From: Peribacillus sp. FSL P2-0133
GTDB lineage: Bacteria > Bacillota > Bacilli > Bacillales > DSM-1321
Assembly (NCBI RefSeq): GCF_037975445.1
Contig: NZ_CP150254.1
Location: 1,672,001-1,736,000, forward strand
DNA: 64,000 nucleotides
Reading direction: 5' to 3'
Shown: one piece after another, positions 56,210 through 64,000 of the stretch
How the letters are laid out: each line of letters opens with the position of its first letter
Position numbering within the stretch: position 1 is the stretch's first letter
Notes under the pieces: model-generated
What the model was told of the DNA's origin: nothing
The model's input: the letters and a program-made list of their open reading frames with translations, nothing else
Databases searched by the model: none
Program-made: the position numbers and the translations under genes

Positions 56210-57529
56210 ATGAAAACTAGAGACCTAATGCCCTTAGTTGATGAAGTTGATCCATTCAAACACTATGGACGGGTCAAATGTGTCGTGGGGCTAATGATAG
56301 AATCTCAAGGCCCTGAAAGCTCTGTAGGTGATGTTTGTTATATCTATACAGGTATACAAAAAAAGAAAAATCGAATCTTAGCTGAAGTTGTCGGTTTCCG
56401 TGATGAAATGGTTATTTTAATGCCATTTACAGCAGTTAGTGATATTGCACCGGGTTGTATCGTGGAAGGGAGCGGACGGAGCCTTGAGATAAAGGTGGGA
56501 AGCGGGCTAATTGGCAAAGTAGTCGATCCATTGGGACATCCCATTGATGACTCACTGCTTCCAAAAGGTCTCGCGACAATTTCTGTGGATCAAGATCCGC
56601 CGAATCCGATGAAACGACCTCCCATTAATGAACCGATAGATGTAGGAGTTCGGGTGATTGATAGTTTATTAACAGTTGGAAAAGGACAGCGTGTTGGTAT
56701 CTTTGCAGGGAGCGGTGTCGGGAAAAGCACGTTGCTTGGTATGGTAGCAAGGAATACGACGGCTGACTTAAACGTAATCGGTCTTATTGGAGAACGCGGC
56801 CGTGAAGTTCGAGAATTCATTGAGAAAGATCTTGGACCAGAAGGGCTGGCACGATCAATCGTTGTAGTGGCGACATCTGACCAGCCAGCGTTGATGAGGA
56901 TAAAGGGTGCTTTGACGGCAACTGCCATCGCGGAGTATTTTCGTGATAAGGGATTGAATGTGATGCTGATGATGGATTCGGTCACGAGGGTTGCGATGGC
57001 CCAGAGGGAAATTGGGCTTGCTATCGGGGAACCGCCGACGACCAAAGGGTATACGCCATCCGTTTTTGCCATCCTTCCAAGGTTACTCGAAAGAACGGGA
57101 ACAAATCAGTTGGGGACCATTACAGCTTTTTATACGGTACTAGTCGACGGTGATGATATGAATGAACCGATTGCTGATGCTGTCAGGGGAATTTTGGATG
57201 GTCACTTCATCCTAGACCGTAACTTGGCCAATAAAGGACAGTTTCCAGCGCTCAATGTATTAAAGAGCATTAGTCGTGTCATGAACAATATTGTTGGTGA
57301 CAAGCATAAAAATGCCGCAGAAAAATTGCGGGCAAGTTTATCAACCTATATGGAGTCGGAAGATTTGATTAATATAGGAGCTTATAAGAAGGGTTCTTCC
57401 AAACAAATTGATAACTCGATTACACGCTATCCGGAAATCATTTCATTTTTGAAGCAAGGAACCCATGAAAAATCTTCCAAAGATAATAGTATCAACGCCC
57501 TTGTCGAATTGATGGAGAAAGGTGATTAA
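56210..57529 (+). CDS. fliI: Flagellum-specific export ATPase FliI
   Basis: Hexameric ATPase of the export apparatus, F1-beta-like. Walker A GSGVGKST with K172; GERGREVREF, and Walker B MLMMDSVTR. 439 aa. GGGGAG ribosome binding site overlapping the end of fliH. fliJ follows after 2 bases. Confidence 0.97.
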   Translation: MKTRDLMPLVDEVDPFKHYGRVKCVVGLMIESQGPESSVGDVCYIYTGIQKKKNRILAEVVGFRDEMVILMPFTAVSDIAPGCIVEGSGRSLEIKVGSGLIGKVVDPLGHPIDDSLLPKGLATISVDQDPPNPMKRPPINEPIDVGVRVIDSLLTVGKGQRVGIFAGSGVGKSTLLGMVARNTTADLNVIGLIGERGREVREFIEKDLGPEGLARSIVVVATSDQPALMRIKGALTATAIAEYFRDKGLNVMLMMDSVTRVAMAQREIGLAIGEPPTTKGYTPSVFAILPRLLERTGTNQLGTITAFYTVLVDGDDMNEPIADAVRGILDGHFILDRNLANKGQFPALNVLKSISRVMNNIVGDKHKNAAEKLRASLSTYMESEDLINIGAYKKGSSKQIDNSITRYPEIISFLKQGTHEKSSKDNSINALVELMEKGD

Positions 57530-57531
57530 TA

Positions 57532-57978
57532 ATGATTTATCAATATAAATTCGAGAAGATGCTGACCATCAAAGAAAAAGAAAAAACCGATGCACTAGCT
57601 AAATATAATGCTGCTTTAAAAAATTTTGAAGAAGTGGCAGAAAAGTTATATAAGCTTTTAAAGAAAAAAGAAGAGTTGCTTGAGTTTCAACAGGAAAAGC
57701 TGCGAAATGGATTATCCGTTCAGGAAATTCGTCATCATCAGTTATTTATGGACAACTTGGAAAAACTCTTAAGCCACTGTCAACAGGAAGTCATTGAAGT
57801 GCGATATAAGATGAATAATCAACGGGATATATTAATGGAAAGAAATATTGAGGTTAAAAAGTACGAGAAATTGAAAGAAAATGGTTTTCTTAAATTCCTC
57901 GATGTCATTAAGGAAGCTGAGAACAAACAAATGGATGAAATATCTATCCGGCAATTCTTAAGCAAAGGCGTAAGGTGA
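57532..57978 (+). CDS. fliJ: Flagellar export protein FliJ
   Basis: 148-residue coiled-coil stalk protein, gamma-subunit-like, that links FliI to the FlhA ring. Almost wholly helical and charged (YKFEKMLTIKEKEKTDALAKY; VSVQEIRHHQ-type region around LSVQEIRHHQLF). Ribosome binding site GGTGAT lies in the end of fliI. Confidence 0.93.
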   Translation: MIYQYKFEKMLTIKEKEKTDALAKYNAALKNFEEVAEKLYKLLKKKEELLEFQQEKLRNGLSVQEIRHHQLFMDNLEKLLSHCQQEVIEVRYKMNNQRDILMERNIEVKKYEKLKENGFLKFLDVIKEAENKQMDEISIRQFLSKGVR

Positions 57979-57982
57979 TGGA

Positions 57983-58600
57983 ATGCGTAAAAAAAGTGAA
58001 TCTAATGGATTGGAAGAATTGGAAGAAAGCAAGATAAGTAAGTTTCAATGGTTTCTTGTCATCTTCATTCCATTAATCTTTGCGGTAACTGTAGCGTTGA
58101 TCGTTTTTACAGTTGCAGGGGTGAATGTAGTGGAAAAGGCAAAGGAAATGTCTGCGAAAATACCCTTCATTGAATCGGATCAAAAGGATGAAGAGAAGGG
58201 GAAGCCAGCCAAGAATGATGAGAAAGTTTCCATGAAACTCGAAAAATTAGAAACCGAGATTGAAAACAAGGAAAAAGAGATAGAAAAGCTTGAGGGCATC
58301 ATTGATACACGTGACAAGGCCATTGCAAAGGCAGAAGCGGAAAAACAGCAGCTTCAAACAGAAATGAATCAATTTAGGGATAGTCAGAATAATAGTAAAC
58401 AAGCGTTTAAAGATATAATCCGTACTTATGAAACTATGGCTCCCAAGAAGGCTGCACCTATCATTATGGAAATGAATGATGAAGATGCAGTGGAGATTCT
58501 CTCAAGTATGAAAGCAGTCACTTTAGCTAAGGTTTTGGAGCAAATGAATACGGCTGATGCTGCAAGGTTAACGAAGAAACTAACGGAACAAAGTTCTTAA
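57983..58600 (+). CDS. ylxF: YlxF, MotE-like membrane protein
   Basis: 205 aa. One N-terminal membrane segment (about 22-46) is followed by a coiled coil (about 80-130, EKLETEIENKEKEIEKLEG) and a C-terminal MgtE-N-like helical domain (about 135-205, MAPKKAAPIIMEMNDED). The gene is conserved between fliJ and fliK in bacilli; an assembly or export-chaperone role has been suggested for related MotE. AAGGTGATGG upstream. Confidence 0.88.
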   Translation: MRKKSESNGLEELEESKISKFQWFLVIFIPLIFAVTVALIVFTVAGVNVVEKAKEMSAKIPFIESDQKDEEKGKPAKNDEKVSMKLEKLETEIENKEKEIEKLEGIIDTRDKAIAKAEAEKQQLQTEMNQFRDSQNNSKQAFKDIIRTYETMAPKKAAPIIMEMNDEDAVEILSSMKAVTLAKVLEQMNTADAARLTKKLTEQSS

Positions 58601-58625
58601 GTGGAAAGAGTGAGAAGGTGAATAT

Positions 58626-59927
58626 ATGAATTCAGCGATTAATTCTTTACTTCCCTTGGCATCATTAGGTCTAAAGGTACCAGTTAAGCCAAATCAGCAA
58701 ACTGATTCAGAGTTTGGTTCAGTCCTTCAATCAGCCATTGGGACAGAACCTCCCATTCCATCGGATATAGGCGCCATCACCGAAGGACAAATGTCTGTAA
58801 TAAAGGATTTGCTTGGTTTTTTGAAACTTGAAAGGCTAAGTGAAACAGGGGAAGAGAGTGCAGCCGTTGCCCCTTCTGTAAATCAACAAGACCACAACCT
58901 TATTTTACAGGTCCTAAAAAATGTAGGCAGAAATGATGAGGGTGCCCTTGATGATTTCTTTGGGAGCATCGAGGATCTGGATTTAGAACAAGAAGTGGAT
59001 GACTTCAGCCTGAATCCACAAAGTTTGTTATCAGCCAATGTCATGGATCTGTATACCATCCTGAAAAAAATTACTGTTTTGAGCGAAGAAAAATGGCATG
59101 ACCCCTCATTATCCGGTGTGGTGAATCTTTTGAAGCTGGTGAAAATTCAAGATCTTCTCTCGGAAAATAAGGATATGACCCTAGATGAAGCGGCCATCCA
59201 GAAACAAATGAAACACCTGCTTGAAGGGTTAACGGGAAAGTTGGAGAGATGGCTGTCCAATCAGTCAAAAGCAGAACCTGATCAATCCTACACTCTGGAG
59301 AAAGGGCAAACTAAAACATTAGAAACATTGAAAAGTGCATACTCGCAATTATCCGGGAGTGACAAGGGAAATAAAGACGGGACAGTAAGCAGCGGTGTGA
59401 CTTTGCAAAGTCCGGATAGTGGTAAACATCAAGGGACTGGTATGCCTTTTCTCATGACAAAGCTGGAGCAATTCGTCTTGGCAGCTCCCAAAGGTGAGCA
59501 AACTGTCAGTCAAGAAGAGTTTGTTAAACAATTTGAAAATATTTTGAGTAAGGCGAACTTTAGCGGAACTAACGGTGTAAATAAACTTTTGATCAGAGTG
59601 ACTCCTGAACATTTAGGGTCCCTAAGAATCGAGTTGATTCAAAAGGATGGTATGCTGTCAGCCAAGATTATGGCCTCTACTGCTCAGGCCAAAGATATGC
59701 TGGAGAATCAGATTCATGGCTTAAAACAAGCCTTTAGCGGACAAAACATTCAAATTGAAAGAATTGAAATATCACAGGCCTTCAATGCTTTTAACTCTGA
59801 GAAATTCAGCCATAAAGATGCTGATGAACATAATGATCAACAGGAGAGTAAGGAAGAAAGCAATGATGAAACGGAAAGCGAGTTTACGGGATCCCTTGCC
59901 GATGCTCTGTTAAATCTGGAAGTGTAG
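58626..59927 (+). CDS. fliK: Flagellar hook-length control protein FliK
   Basis: Molecular ruler that measures the hook and switches FlhB specificity. 433 aa: a variable N-terminal ruler region and the conserved C-terminal domain (about 300-385) with LLIRVTPEHLGSLRIELIQ and IQIERIEI. Ends in an acidic tail. A second protein with a similar C-terminal domain, YlqG, is encoded 19.5 kb upstream. Confidence 0.94.
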   Translation: MNSAINSLLPLASLGLKVPVKPNQQTDSEFGSVLQSAIGTEPPIPSDIGAITEGQMSVIKDLLGFLKLERLSETGEESAAVAPSVNQQDHNLILQVLKNVGRNDEGALDDFFGSIEDLDLEQEVDDFSLNPQSLLSANVMDLYTILKKITVLSEEKWHDPSLSGVVNLLKLVKIQDLLSENKDMTLDEAAIQKQMKHLLEGLTGKLERWLSNQSKAEPDQSYTLEKGQTKTLETLKSAYSQLSGSDKGNKDGTVSSGVTLQSPDSGKHQGTGMPFLMTKLEQFVLAAPKGEQTVSQEEFVKQFENILSKANFSGTNGVNKLLIRVTPEHLGSLRIELIQKDGMLSAKIMASTAQAKDMLENQIHGLKQAFSGQNIQIERIEISQAFNAFNSEKFSHKDADEHNDQQESKEESNDETESEFTGSLADALLNLEV

Positions 59928-59935
59928 GTGAAAAA

Positions 59936-60571
59936 ATGACGACCATCGATACGTCACTATTATTATCAAAATCTCAAACTGAAAACAGAAAAACTGGGGA
60001 TGCATTAGGAAAGGATGATTTCTTGAAATTGTTGCTTACCCAGCTTCAAAATCAAGATCCGTCAAGTCCGATGGACAATACGGAATTTATCGCCCAAATG
60101 GCCACTTTTTCTTCTCTCGAACAGATGATGAATATGGGAGTCCAAATGGAAGAAATAATCGGGATCAATCAACAAAATAGTTTAATGAACTATAACTCTT
60201 TTGTCGGTAAGGAAGTCACTTGGCACAAATTGGATGAAGGCGATGATGACCTTGCGATAGAAGAAGGGAAAGGCATCGTTAAATCGATCCAATATAAGGG
60301 TGATGGTGTTTATTTTCTTTTAGAAGATGGCACAAAGCTTGAACCCGCAAATATTTCAGCAATGAAACAACCAAGTTCCACGTCGAATAGCTTGACGGCG
60401 GCAAGTGAATTAATAGGCAAGCGTGTTTCCTGGATGGACGATAAAAATGGTGAGTCGTCTGCTGTCGTAATCTCGGTATCCATGAGTAATGGCAAGCTGG
60501 AAATTGAAGTGGATGATGAAAACAACACCAAGTTATCATCAGAGCAATTGATAAAAATCGCTGAAGGTTAA
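59936..60571 (+). CDS. flgD: Flagellar hook capping protein FlgD (YlxG)
   Basis: Cap on which hook subunits assemble. N-terminal export/cap signature KDDFLKLLLTQLQNQDPSSP and NTEFIAQMATFSSLEQM; C-terminal part beta-rich. 211 aa. A short gap of 11 bases precedes the small Flg_new-like gene. Confidence 0.95.
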   Translation: MTTIDTSLLLSKSQTENRKTGDALGKDDFLKLLLTQLQNQDPSSPMDNTEFIAQMATFSSLEQMMNMGVQMEEIIGINQQNSLMNYNSFVGKEVTWHKLDEGDDDLAIEEGKGIVKSIQYKGDGVYFLLEDGTKLEPANISAMKQPSSTSNSLTAASELIGKRVSWMDDKNGESSAVVISVSMSNGKLEIEVDDENNTKLSSEQLIKIAEG

Positions 60572-60582
60572 GGGACGGGAAT

Positions 60583-60801
60583 ATGAATGAACTTGGTTTT
60601 CAAACAAATTCCGCTCAGCTTTTGCCACAACCTCATTGGCTTAATGCTTTTGAAAGTCTTGCTGGATCATCTGCCTTTGCCTTAACGGTAATTTTGTTAG
60701 TAAGCACGAAAAACAACAAGGTCATCACGGTCATGGACAGGGATGAAGCAACATCACAAATCTTCACGAACATCAATGGAACCATAATTTTAGATAAATA
60801 G
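60583..60801 (+). CDS. Shortened TIGR02530-like flagellar operon protein
   Basis: 72 residues. The C-terminal half (VSTKNNKVITVMDRDEATSQ, then IFTNINGTIIL) clearly matches the end of the TIGR02530 'flg_new' family that normally sits between flgD and flgE. The N-terminal 30 residues are unlike the family core; the usual KFS-HA-RL-R segment is missing, so the protein looks internally deleted (family members are usually ~100-130 aa). It has a ribosome binding site (GGGACGGGA) and no stop or frameshift, so it may still be made. Function unknown. Confidence 0.75.
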   Translation: MNELGFQTNSAQLLPQPHWLNAFESLAGSSAFALTVILLVSTKNNKVITVMDRDEATSQIFTNINGTIILDK

Positions 60802-60823
60802 GCTGGACCTGGAATAGGGAGCC

Positions 60824-60851
60824 TCGACTGTGGCATGACGGAAGCAGTCGA
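60824..60851 (+). other. Hairpin in the leader of the hook gene
   Basis: TCGACTG (60824-60830) pairs perfectly with CAGTCGA (60845-60851) across 14 bases. It ends 6 bases before the AAAGGGGAG ribosome binding site of flgE. No T-run. Could stabilise the mRNA or affect translation of the hook gene. Confidence 0.5.
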
Positions 60852-60872
60852 TATATGAAAGGGGAGCTTTAC

Positions 60873-62138
60873 ATGCTTCGTTCAATGTATTCGGGAATAA
60901 GCGGATTAAAAAACTTACAAACAAAATTGGATGTAATCGGTAATAACGTCGCCAATGTCAATACATATGGTTTCAAAAAAAGCCGTGTGACATTCAGCGA
61001 TGCGATGAACCAAACGGTATCTGGTGCAAGTGCAGCAACAGCCAATAAAGGCGGAACCAATTCTAAACAAATTGGATTGGGCTCCACGATAGCTACAATC
61101 GATACGATCCATACACAGTCAAGCCTGCAAACCACCGGCCGCGATCTTGATTTAGGAATATCTGGTGATGGCTATTTTGTCGTCAAGCAAGGCGATTCTC
61201 TTTCATATACACGTGCAGGAAACTTTTATCTGGATGATAACGGTACACTTGTCAACGCGAATGGGTTGAAAGTACAGGCTTACAAGGTTGATGAAAACGG
61301 TAAACGATCAAAAACGATTGGCGACGTTGCTGTTAACGTCAATGCGATTTTACCTGCCATTGCCACTACTAAAATATCAGTAAGTGGAAATCTAGCTGCT
61401 GACGCAATTGATGGTACCGTATTTAGCCAGCAAATGAAAGTTATGGATGAAAATGGTAAAGAACAAACGACAAATATTTATTTTCAAAAAAACGGTGATG
61501 ATAAATGGGAGCTTTTTGATGAAGAACCTGCTGCTTTGGGAGATACATCAACAACTAAACCAAAACCGTTCACTTCGGTGAATTTCGATGCAAATGGTCA
61601 GATAGTGGCAGCTGATAAAACCCATTCAGGTCAAACCATTAACATTTCAAGCGGCAAAGAGGATGACTCGGATACAGCAGTTGATGAAAGCGTGCAAAAA
61701 GTTAATTTGGATTTTGATTTCTCGAACCTTACTCAAGTTAAAGGTTCCACTACAGCTCTTGTCAATCCAGATGGTAATAAAGAAGGAAAACTGGAAAGCT
61801 TTAATATTGGCGCATCAGGGGAAATAAATGGCGTTTATTCCAACGGTCTGATCACAACCTTAGGCCAACTGGCCGTCGCCAAGTTCTCCAATGCATCAGG
61901 CTTGACGAAAACGGGTGGTAACACTTTTCAGGAATCAATCAATTCAGGTACTGCAAACATCAATATCGCAGGTGAGGGGCGTGGTGTGATTGCATCAGGT
62001 TCATTGGAAATGTCCAACGTGGATTTATCCGAAGAGTTTACTGAAATGATCGTTGCACAACGTGGTTTCCAGTCGAACTCCAGGATCATCACGACGTCGG
62101 ATGAAATTTTACAGGAATTGGTTAACTTAAAACGATAG
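60873..62138 (+). CDS. flgE: Flagellar hook protein FlgE
   Basis: Structural subunit of the hook, exported through the type III apparatus. N-terminal MLRSMYSGISGLKNLQ and NNVANVNTYGFKKSR, and C-terminal SNVDLSEEFTEMIVAQRGFQ are the rod/hook motifs. 421 aa, far longer than the 264-aa hook protein of B. subtilis; the extra length (about 150-330) forms the outer D2-type domain, as in Gram-negative hooks. Start ATG 60873, 6 bases after AAAGGGGAG; the ATG at 60855 precedes the ribosome binding site. Confidence 0.94.
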   Translation: MLRSMYSGISGLKNLQTKLDVIGNNVANVNTYGFKKSRVTFSDAMNQTVSGASAATANKGGTNSKQIGLGSTIATIDTIHTQSSLQTTGRDLDLGISGDGYFVVKQGDSLSYTRAGNFYLDDNGTLVNANGLKVQAYKVDENGKRSKTIGDVAVNVNAILPAIATTKISVSGNLAADAIDGTVFSQQMKVMDENGKEQTTNIYFQKNGDDKWELFDEEPAALGDTSTTKPKPFTSVNFDANGQIVAADKTHSGQTINISSGKEDDSDTAVDESVQKVNLDFDFSNLTQVKGSTTALVNPDGNKEGKLESFNIGASGEINGVYSNGLITTLGQLAVAKFSNASGLTKTGGNTFQESINSGTANINIAGEGRGVIASGSLEMSNVDLSEEFTEMIVAQRGFQSNSRIITTSDEILQELVNLKR

Positions 62139-62143
62139 GTTAA

Positions 62144-62180
62144 GGGAGGGAGGAGCCAGGTGCTTTTGCTCTGGCTCCTA
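62144..62180 (+). promoter_or_regulatory. Hairpin at the swrD ribosome binding site
   Basis: AGGAGCCAG (62151-62159) pairs perfectly with CTGGCTCCT (62171-62179), 9 bp with an 11-base loop. The purine run GGGAGGG (62144-62150) lies just before the stem, and its continuation AGGAG is inside it. With the stem formed, GGGAGGG would be 7 bases in effect from the ATT at 62187. Confidence 0.55.
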
Positions 62181-62186
62181 AATATC

Positions 62187-62402
62187 ATTATCAAAGTCAC
62201 AAGGCTCAATGGAAAATGCTTTCATATCAATGCATTGTACATAGACACAGTCGAGTCATTGCCAGATACGACCATTACTTTTACAAATGGTAAGAAAATC
62301 GTTGTGCTAGAGAAGGAAGAGGAACTGGTTGGAGCTATTATACAATTTTACCGTACCGTTAATATTCTCGGTCTTCGTAAGGATGTGGAGGAAAGTTCAT
62401 GA
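62187..62402 (+). CDS. swrD: Swarming motility protein SwrD (FlbD family), unusual start
   Basis: FlbD-family protein that raises flagellar torque in B. subtilis. The sequence from IKVTRLNGKCFHINALYI through PDTTITFTNGKKIVV matches the family, which begins M-I-x-L/V-T-R-L-N-G. At that first Met the codon is ATT (62187), a rare start. Alternatives in frame are GTG 62160 and TTG 62166, which add a hydrophobic stretch (LLLWLLNII) foreign to the family. About 71 aa from ATT. The stop overlaps fliL (ATGA). Confidence 0.85.
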   Translation: MIKVTRLNGKCFHINALYIDTVESLPDTTITFTNGKKIVVLEKEEELVGAIIQFYRTVNILGLRKDVEESS

Positions 62403-62827
62403 AAAAAAACCTAATGACTATTATGTTGATTATACTCGTGGCTATAACGCTTGTAGGTGTCATAGCGGTCGTGGTTGTGACAAAGTTATCTGATCCCACA
62501 TCTGCCGAAGATAAACCTAGCATTGACGAAATTGTCAAATCATCCGTTGAGATTCCTGAAATTACTACGAATCTTGCCGGCAATGATTATATCAAAATCT
62601 CATTTATGTTCCAAACTGAAAGCAAAAAAGCGAAAGAAGAGTTGGAAAAAAGAAATTTTCAAGTGAAAAATATAATTATTACCGAACTATCCGAAATGAA
62701 AGCGGAAGAGTTAACCGGTAAAAAAGGCAAGGAAAAGCTTCAAGAAGCTTTAAAAACTAGAATGAATGAATTAATGGAAGAAGGAAAAGTTGAAAAGGTT
62801 TATATTACTTCCTCGATTCTGCAATAA
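62399..62827 (+). CDS. fliL: Flagellar basal body-associated protein FliL
   Basis: Single-pass membrane protein that supports stator function. Membrane segment at about 5-29 (LMTIMLIILVAITLVGVIAV), then an outer stomatin-like domain ending VEKVYITSSILQ, typical of FliL. 142 aa. ATG overlaps the swrD stop. 52 bases to fliM. Confidence 0.95.
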   Translation: MKKNLMTIMLIILVAITLVGVIAVVVVTKLSDPTSAEDKPSIDEIVKSSVEIPEITTNLAGNDYIKISFMFQTESKKAKEELEKRNFQVKNIIITELSEMKAEELTGKKGKEKLQEALKTRMNELMEEGKVEKVYITSSILQ

Positions 62828-62879
62828 GAACATCCTTGCTTCATTAAATAAGAAGGGGAAGCTTTGGAGGTGAGTGTTA

Positions 62880-63878
62880 ATGTCCGGGGAAATATTATCG
62901 CAAAATGAAATAGATGCACTGTTATCGGCCATTTCCACAGGTGAAATGGATGCAGATGATTTAAAAAAAGAAGAAGTAGAAAAAAGAGTGAAAGTTTACG
63001 ACTTTAAAAGGGCGCTTCGGTTTTCAAAGGACCAAATCCGCAGTTTGACTAGAATACACGAGAACTTTGCGAGGCTGCTGACCACATACTTTTCTGCTCA
63101 ACTTAGAACCTATGTCCAAATATCCGTTGCTTCGGCAGATCAAATACCATACGAAGAGTTTATCCGATCAATTCCAAAAATGACCATCATGAATGTTTTT
63201 GAGGTACCGCCCTTGGATGGCCGAATCATTCTTGAGGTCAACCCGAATATCGCCTATTCCATGATGGATCGTGTTTTGGGCGGGCGGGGCATAAGCGTGA
63301 ATAAGGTAGATAGTTTAACCGAAATAGAAACGAAAATCATGTCGAATTTATTCGAGAAGGCTTTTGAAAATTTACAGGAGGCTTGGGGAACGATTGTTGA
63401 AATCGAACCGGTAATGACAGAGTTCGAGGTGAATCCACAATTTCTGCAACTGGTTTCACCCAACGATACTGTTGTGGTCATTTCCTTGAATACACAAATC
63501 GGAGAAACGAGCGGAATGATTAATGTTTGCATTCCTCACGTCGTATTGGAACCAATCATACCAAAGTTATCCGCTCATTATTGGATGGAAAATTCCCAAA
63601 AGGAAAAAATTCCAGAGGAAATCATGATTTTGGAAAAGCGTATCCGAAACGCAGATCTTCCCATTATTTCCGAACTTGGTTCTACGGATATCACCATCCA
63701 CGACTTTTTGCTGCTTGATGTTGGCGATGTCATCGATTTGAATAAGGCAATCGATGAACCTTTGACGATTACAATTGGGGGGATCCCAAAATACAGTGGG
63801 CAGCCAGGAAAAGTAGGAAAAAAACATGCTATCCAGATTCTTGATATTTTGAAAGGGGGAGACGAAGATGGTAAGTGA
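62880..63878 (+). CDS. fliM: Flagellar motor switch protein FliM
   Basis: C-ring switch protein that binds CheY-P through its N-terminal EILSQNEIDALLSAI motif. Middle CheC-like domain (about 45-230, RSLTRIHENFARLLT; GGRGISVNKVDSLTEIE) and C-terminal FliN-like domain (about 245-332). 332 aa, equal to B. subtilis. Start ATG 62880, 6 bases after GGAGGTGA; GTG 62874 less likely. Confidence 0.97.
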   Translation: MSGEILSQNEIDALLSAISTGEMDADDLKKEEVEKRVKVYDFKRALRFSKDQIRSLTRIHENFARLLTTYFSAQLRTYVQISVASADQIPYEEFIRSIPKMTIMNVFEVPPLDGRIILEVNPNIAYSMMDRVLGGRGISVNKVDSLTEIETKIMSNLFEKAFENLQEAWGTIVEIEPVMTEFEVNPQFLQLVSPNDTVVVISLNTQIGETSGMINVCIPHVVLEPIIPKLSAHYWMENSQKEKIPEEIMILEKRIRNADLPIISELGSTDITIHDFLLLDVGDVIDLNKAIDEPLTITIGGIPKYSGQPGKVGKKHAIQILDILKGGDEDGK

Positions 63879-64000
63879 TGGAATGCTTTCACAAGACGAG
63901 ATAGATGCCCTTTTAAAAGGTACAAGTGATATAGAGGATGAGGTGTTCCCTCTCTCGATTGACGATTATTTATCAATGATGGAACTCGACGCTCTCGGTG
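63868..64000 (+). CDS. fliY: Flagellar motor switch phosphatase FliY, N-terminal part (3' end outside window)
   Basis: Only the first 44 codons are present: MVSDGMLSQDEIDALLKGTS followed by an acidic linker and MMELDALG. The SQDEIDALL motif is the CheY-P binding peptide shared with FliM; FliY of bacilli adds CheC-type phosphatase and FliN domains downstream. ATG 63868, 7 bases after GGGGGA, overlapping fliM by 11 bases. Confidence 0.9.
   Translation, partial: MVSDGMLSQDEIDALLKGTSDIEDEVFPLSIDDYLSMMELDALG

Overview
The window is a 64 kb stretch of a Bacillaceae chromosome (Firmicutes, low-to-moderate G+C by eye). Almost every gene is on the plus strand and follows the order of the Bacillus subtilis gmk-to-fliY segment. 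Proteins that identify the group include SpoVM, CodY, FapR, RemA-neighbourhood genes (gmk, rpoZ), PrpC/PrkC, YlqC to YlqH, and a fla/che operon that begins with flgB directly after codY. The exact genus cannot be proven from sequence reading alone. A Peribacillus-like or related environmental Bacillus is a reasonable guess, not B. subtilis itself: a type I signal peptidase lies between rplS and rbgA, HslV starts Met-Thr-Thr, and the hook protein is long (421 aa).

Layout. Positions 1-12.9k: end of gmk, rpoZ, coaBC, priA, def, fmt, rsmB, rlmN, prpC, prkC, rsgA, rpe (nucleotide, CoA, translation-start and ribosome-maturation functions plus the PASTA kinase/phosphatase pair), ending in a strong terminator. 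12.9-18.3k: thiN, the 26-codon spoVM, rpmB (the only confident minus-strand gene), yloU, the DAK-type yloV, and the two-subunit L-serine dehydratase. 18.3-24.0k: recG, then the FapR-controlled lipid operon fapR-plsX-fabD-fabG followed by acpP. 24.2-31.5k: rnc-smc-ftsY and ylxM-ffh (chromosome condensation and the SRP pathway). 31.6-36.3k: rpsP-khpA, ylqD, rimM, trmD, rplS with an L19-type leader, signal peptidase, rbgA. 36.3-39.3k: rnhB and the FliK-like/FlhB-C-like pair ylqG-ylqH. 39.8-42.9k: sucCD (perfect cre site upstream) and dprA. 43.1-50.8k: topA, trmFO, xerC-hslV-hslU-codY. 51.5k to the end: flgB, flgC, fliE-K, flgD, a shortened Flg_new-type gene, flgE, swrD, fliL, fliM and the start of fliY.

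No mobile element, CRISPR array, tRNA or rRNA gene was found, and no plainly new multi-gene system. The most interesting signals are in non-coding sequence of the flagellar operon: a possible alternative RNA fold that could cover the fliF ribosome binding site, a swrD gene with no usual start codon at the family N-terminus and a hairpin between its Shine-Dalgarno sequence and an ATT codon, a hairpin just before the hook gene, a truncated TIGR02530-like protein between flgD and flgE, and a nested palindrome in the 750-base region upstream of flgB. Non-ATG starts are common here (def, yloV, recG, acpP, rbgA, ylqG, dprA, flgB, fliG, fliH), each chosen from Shine-Dalgarno spacing and family N-termini.
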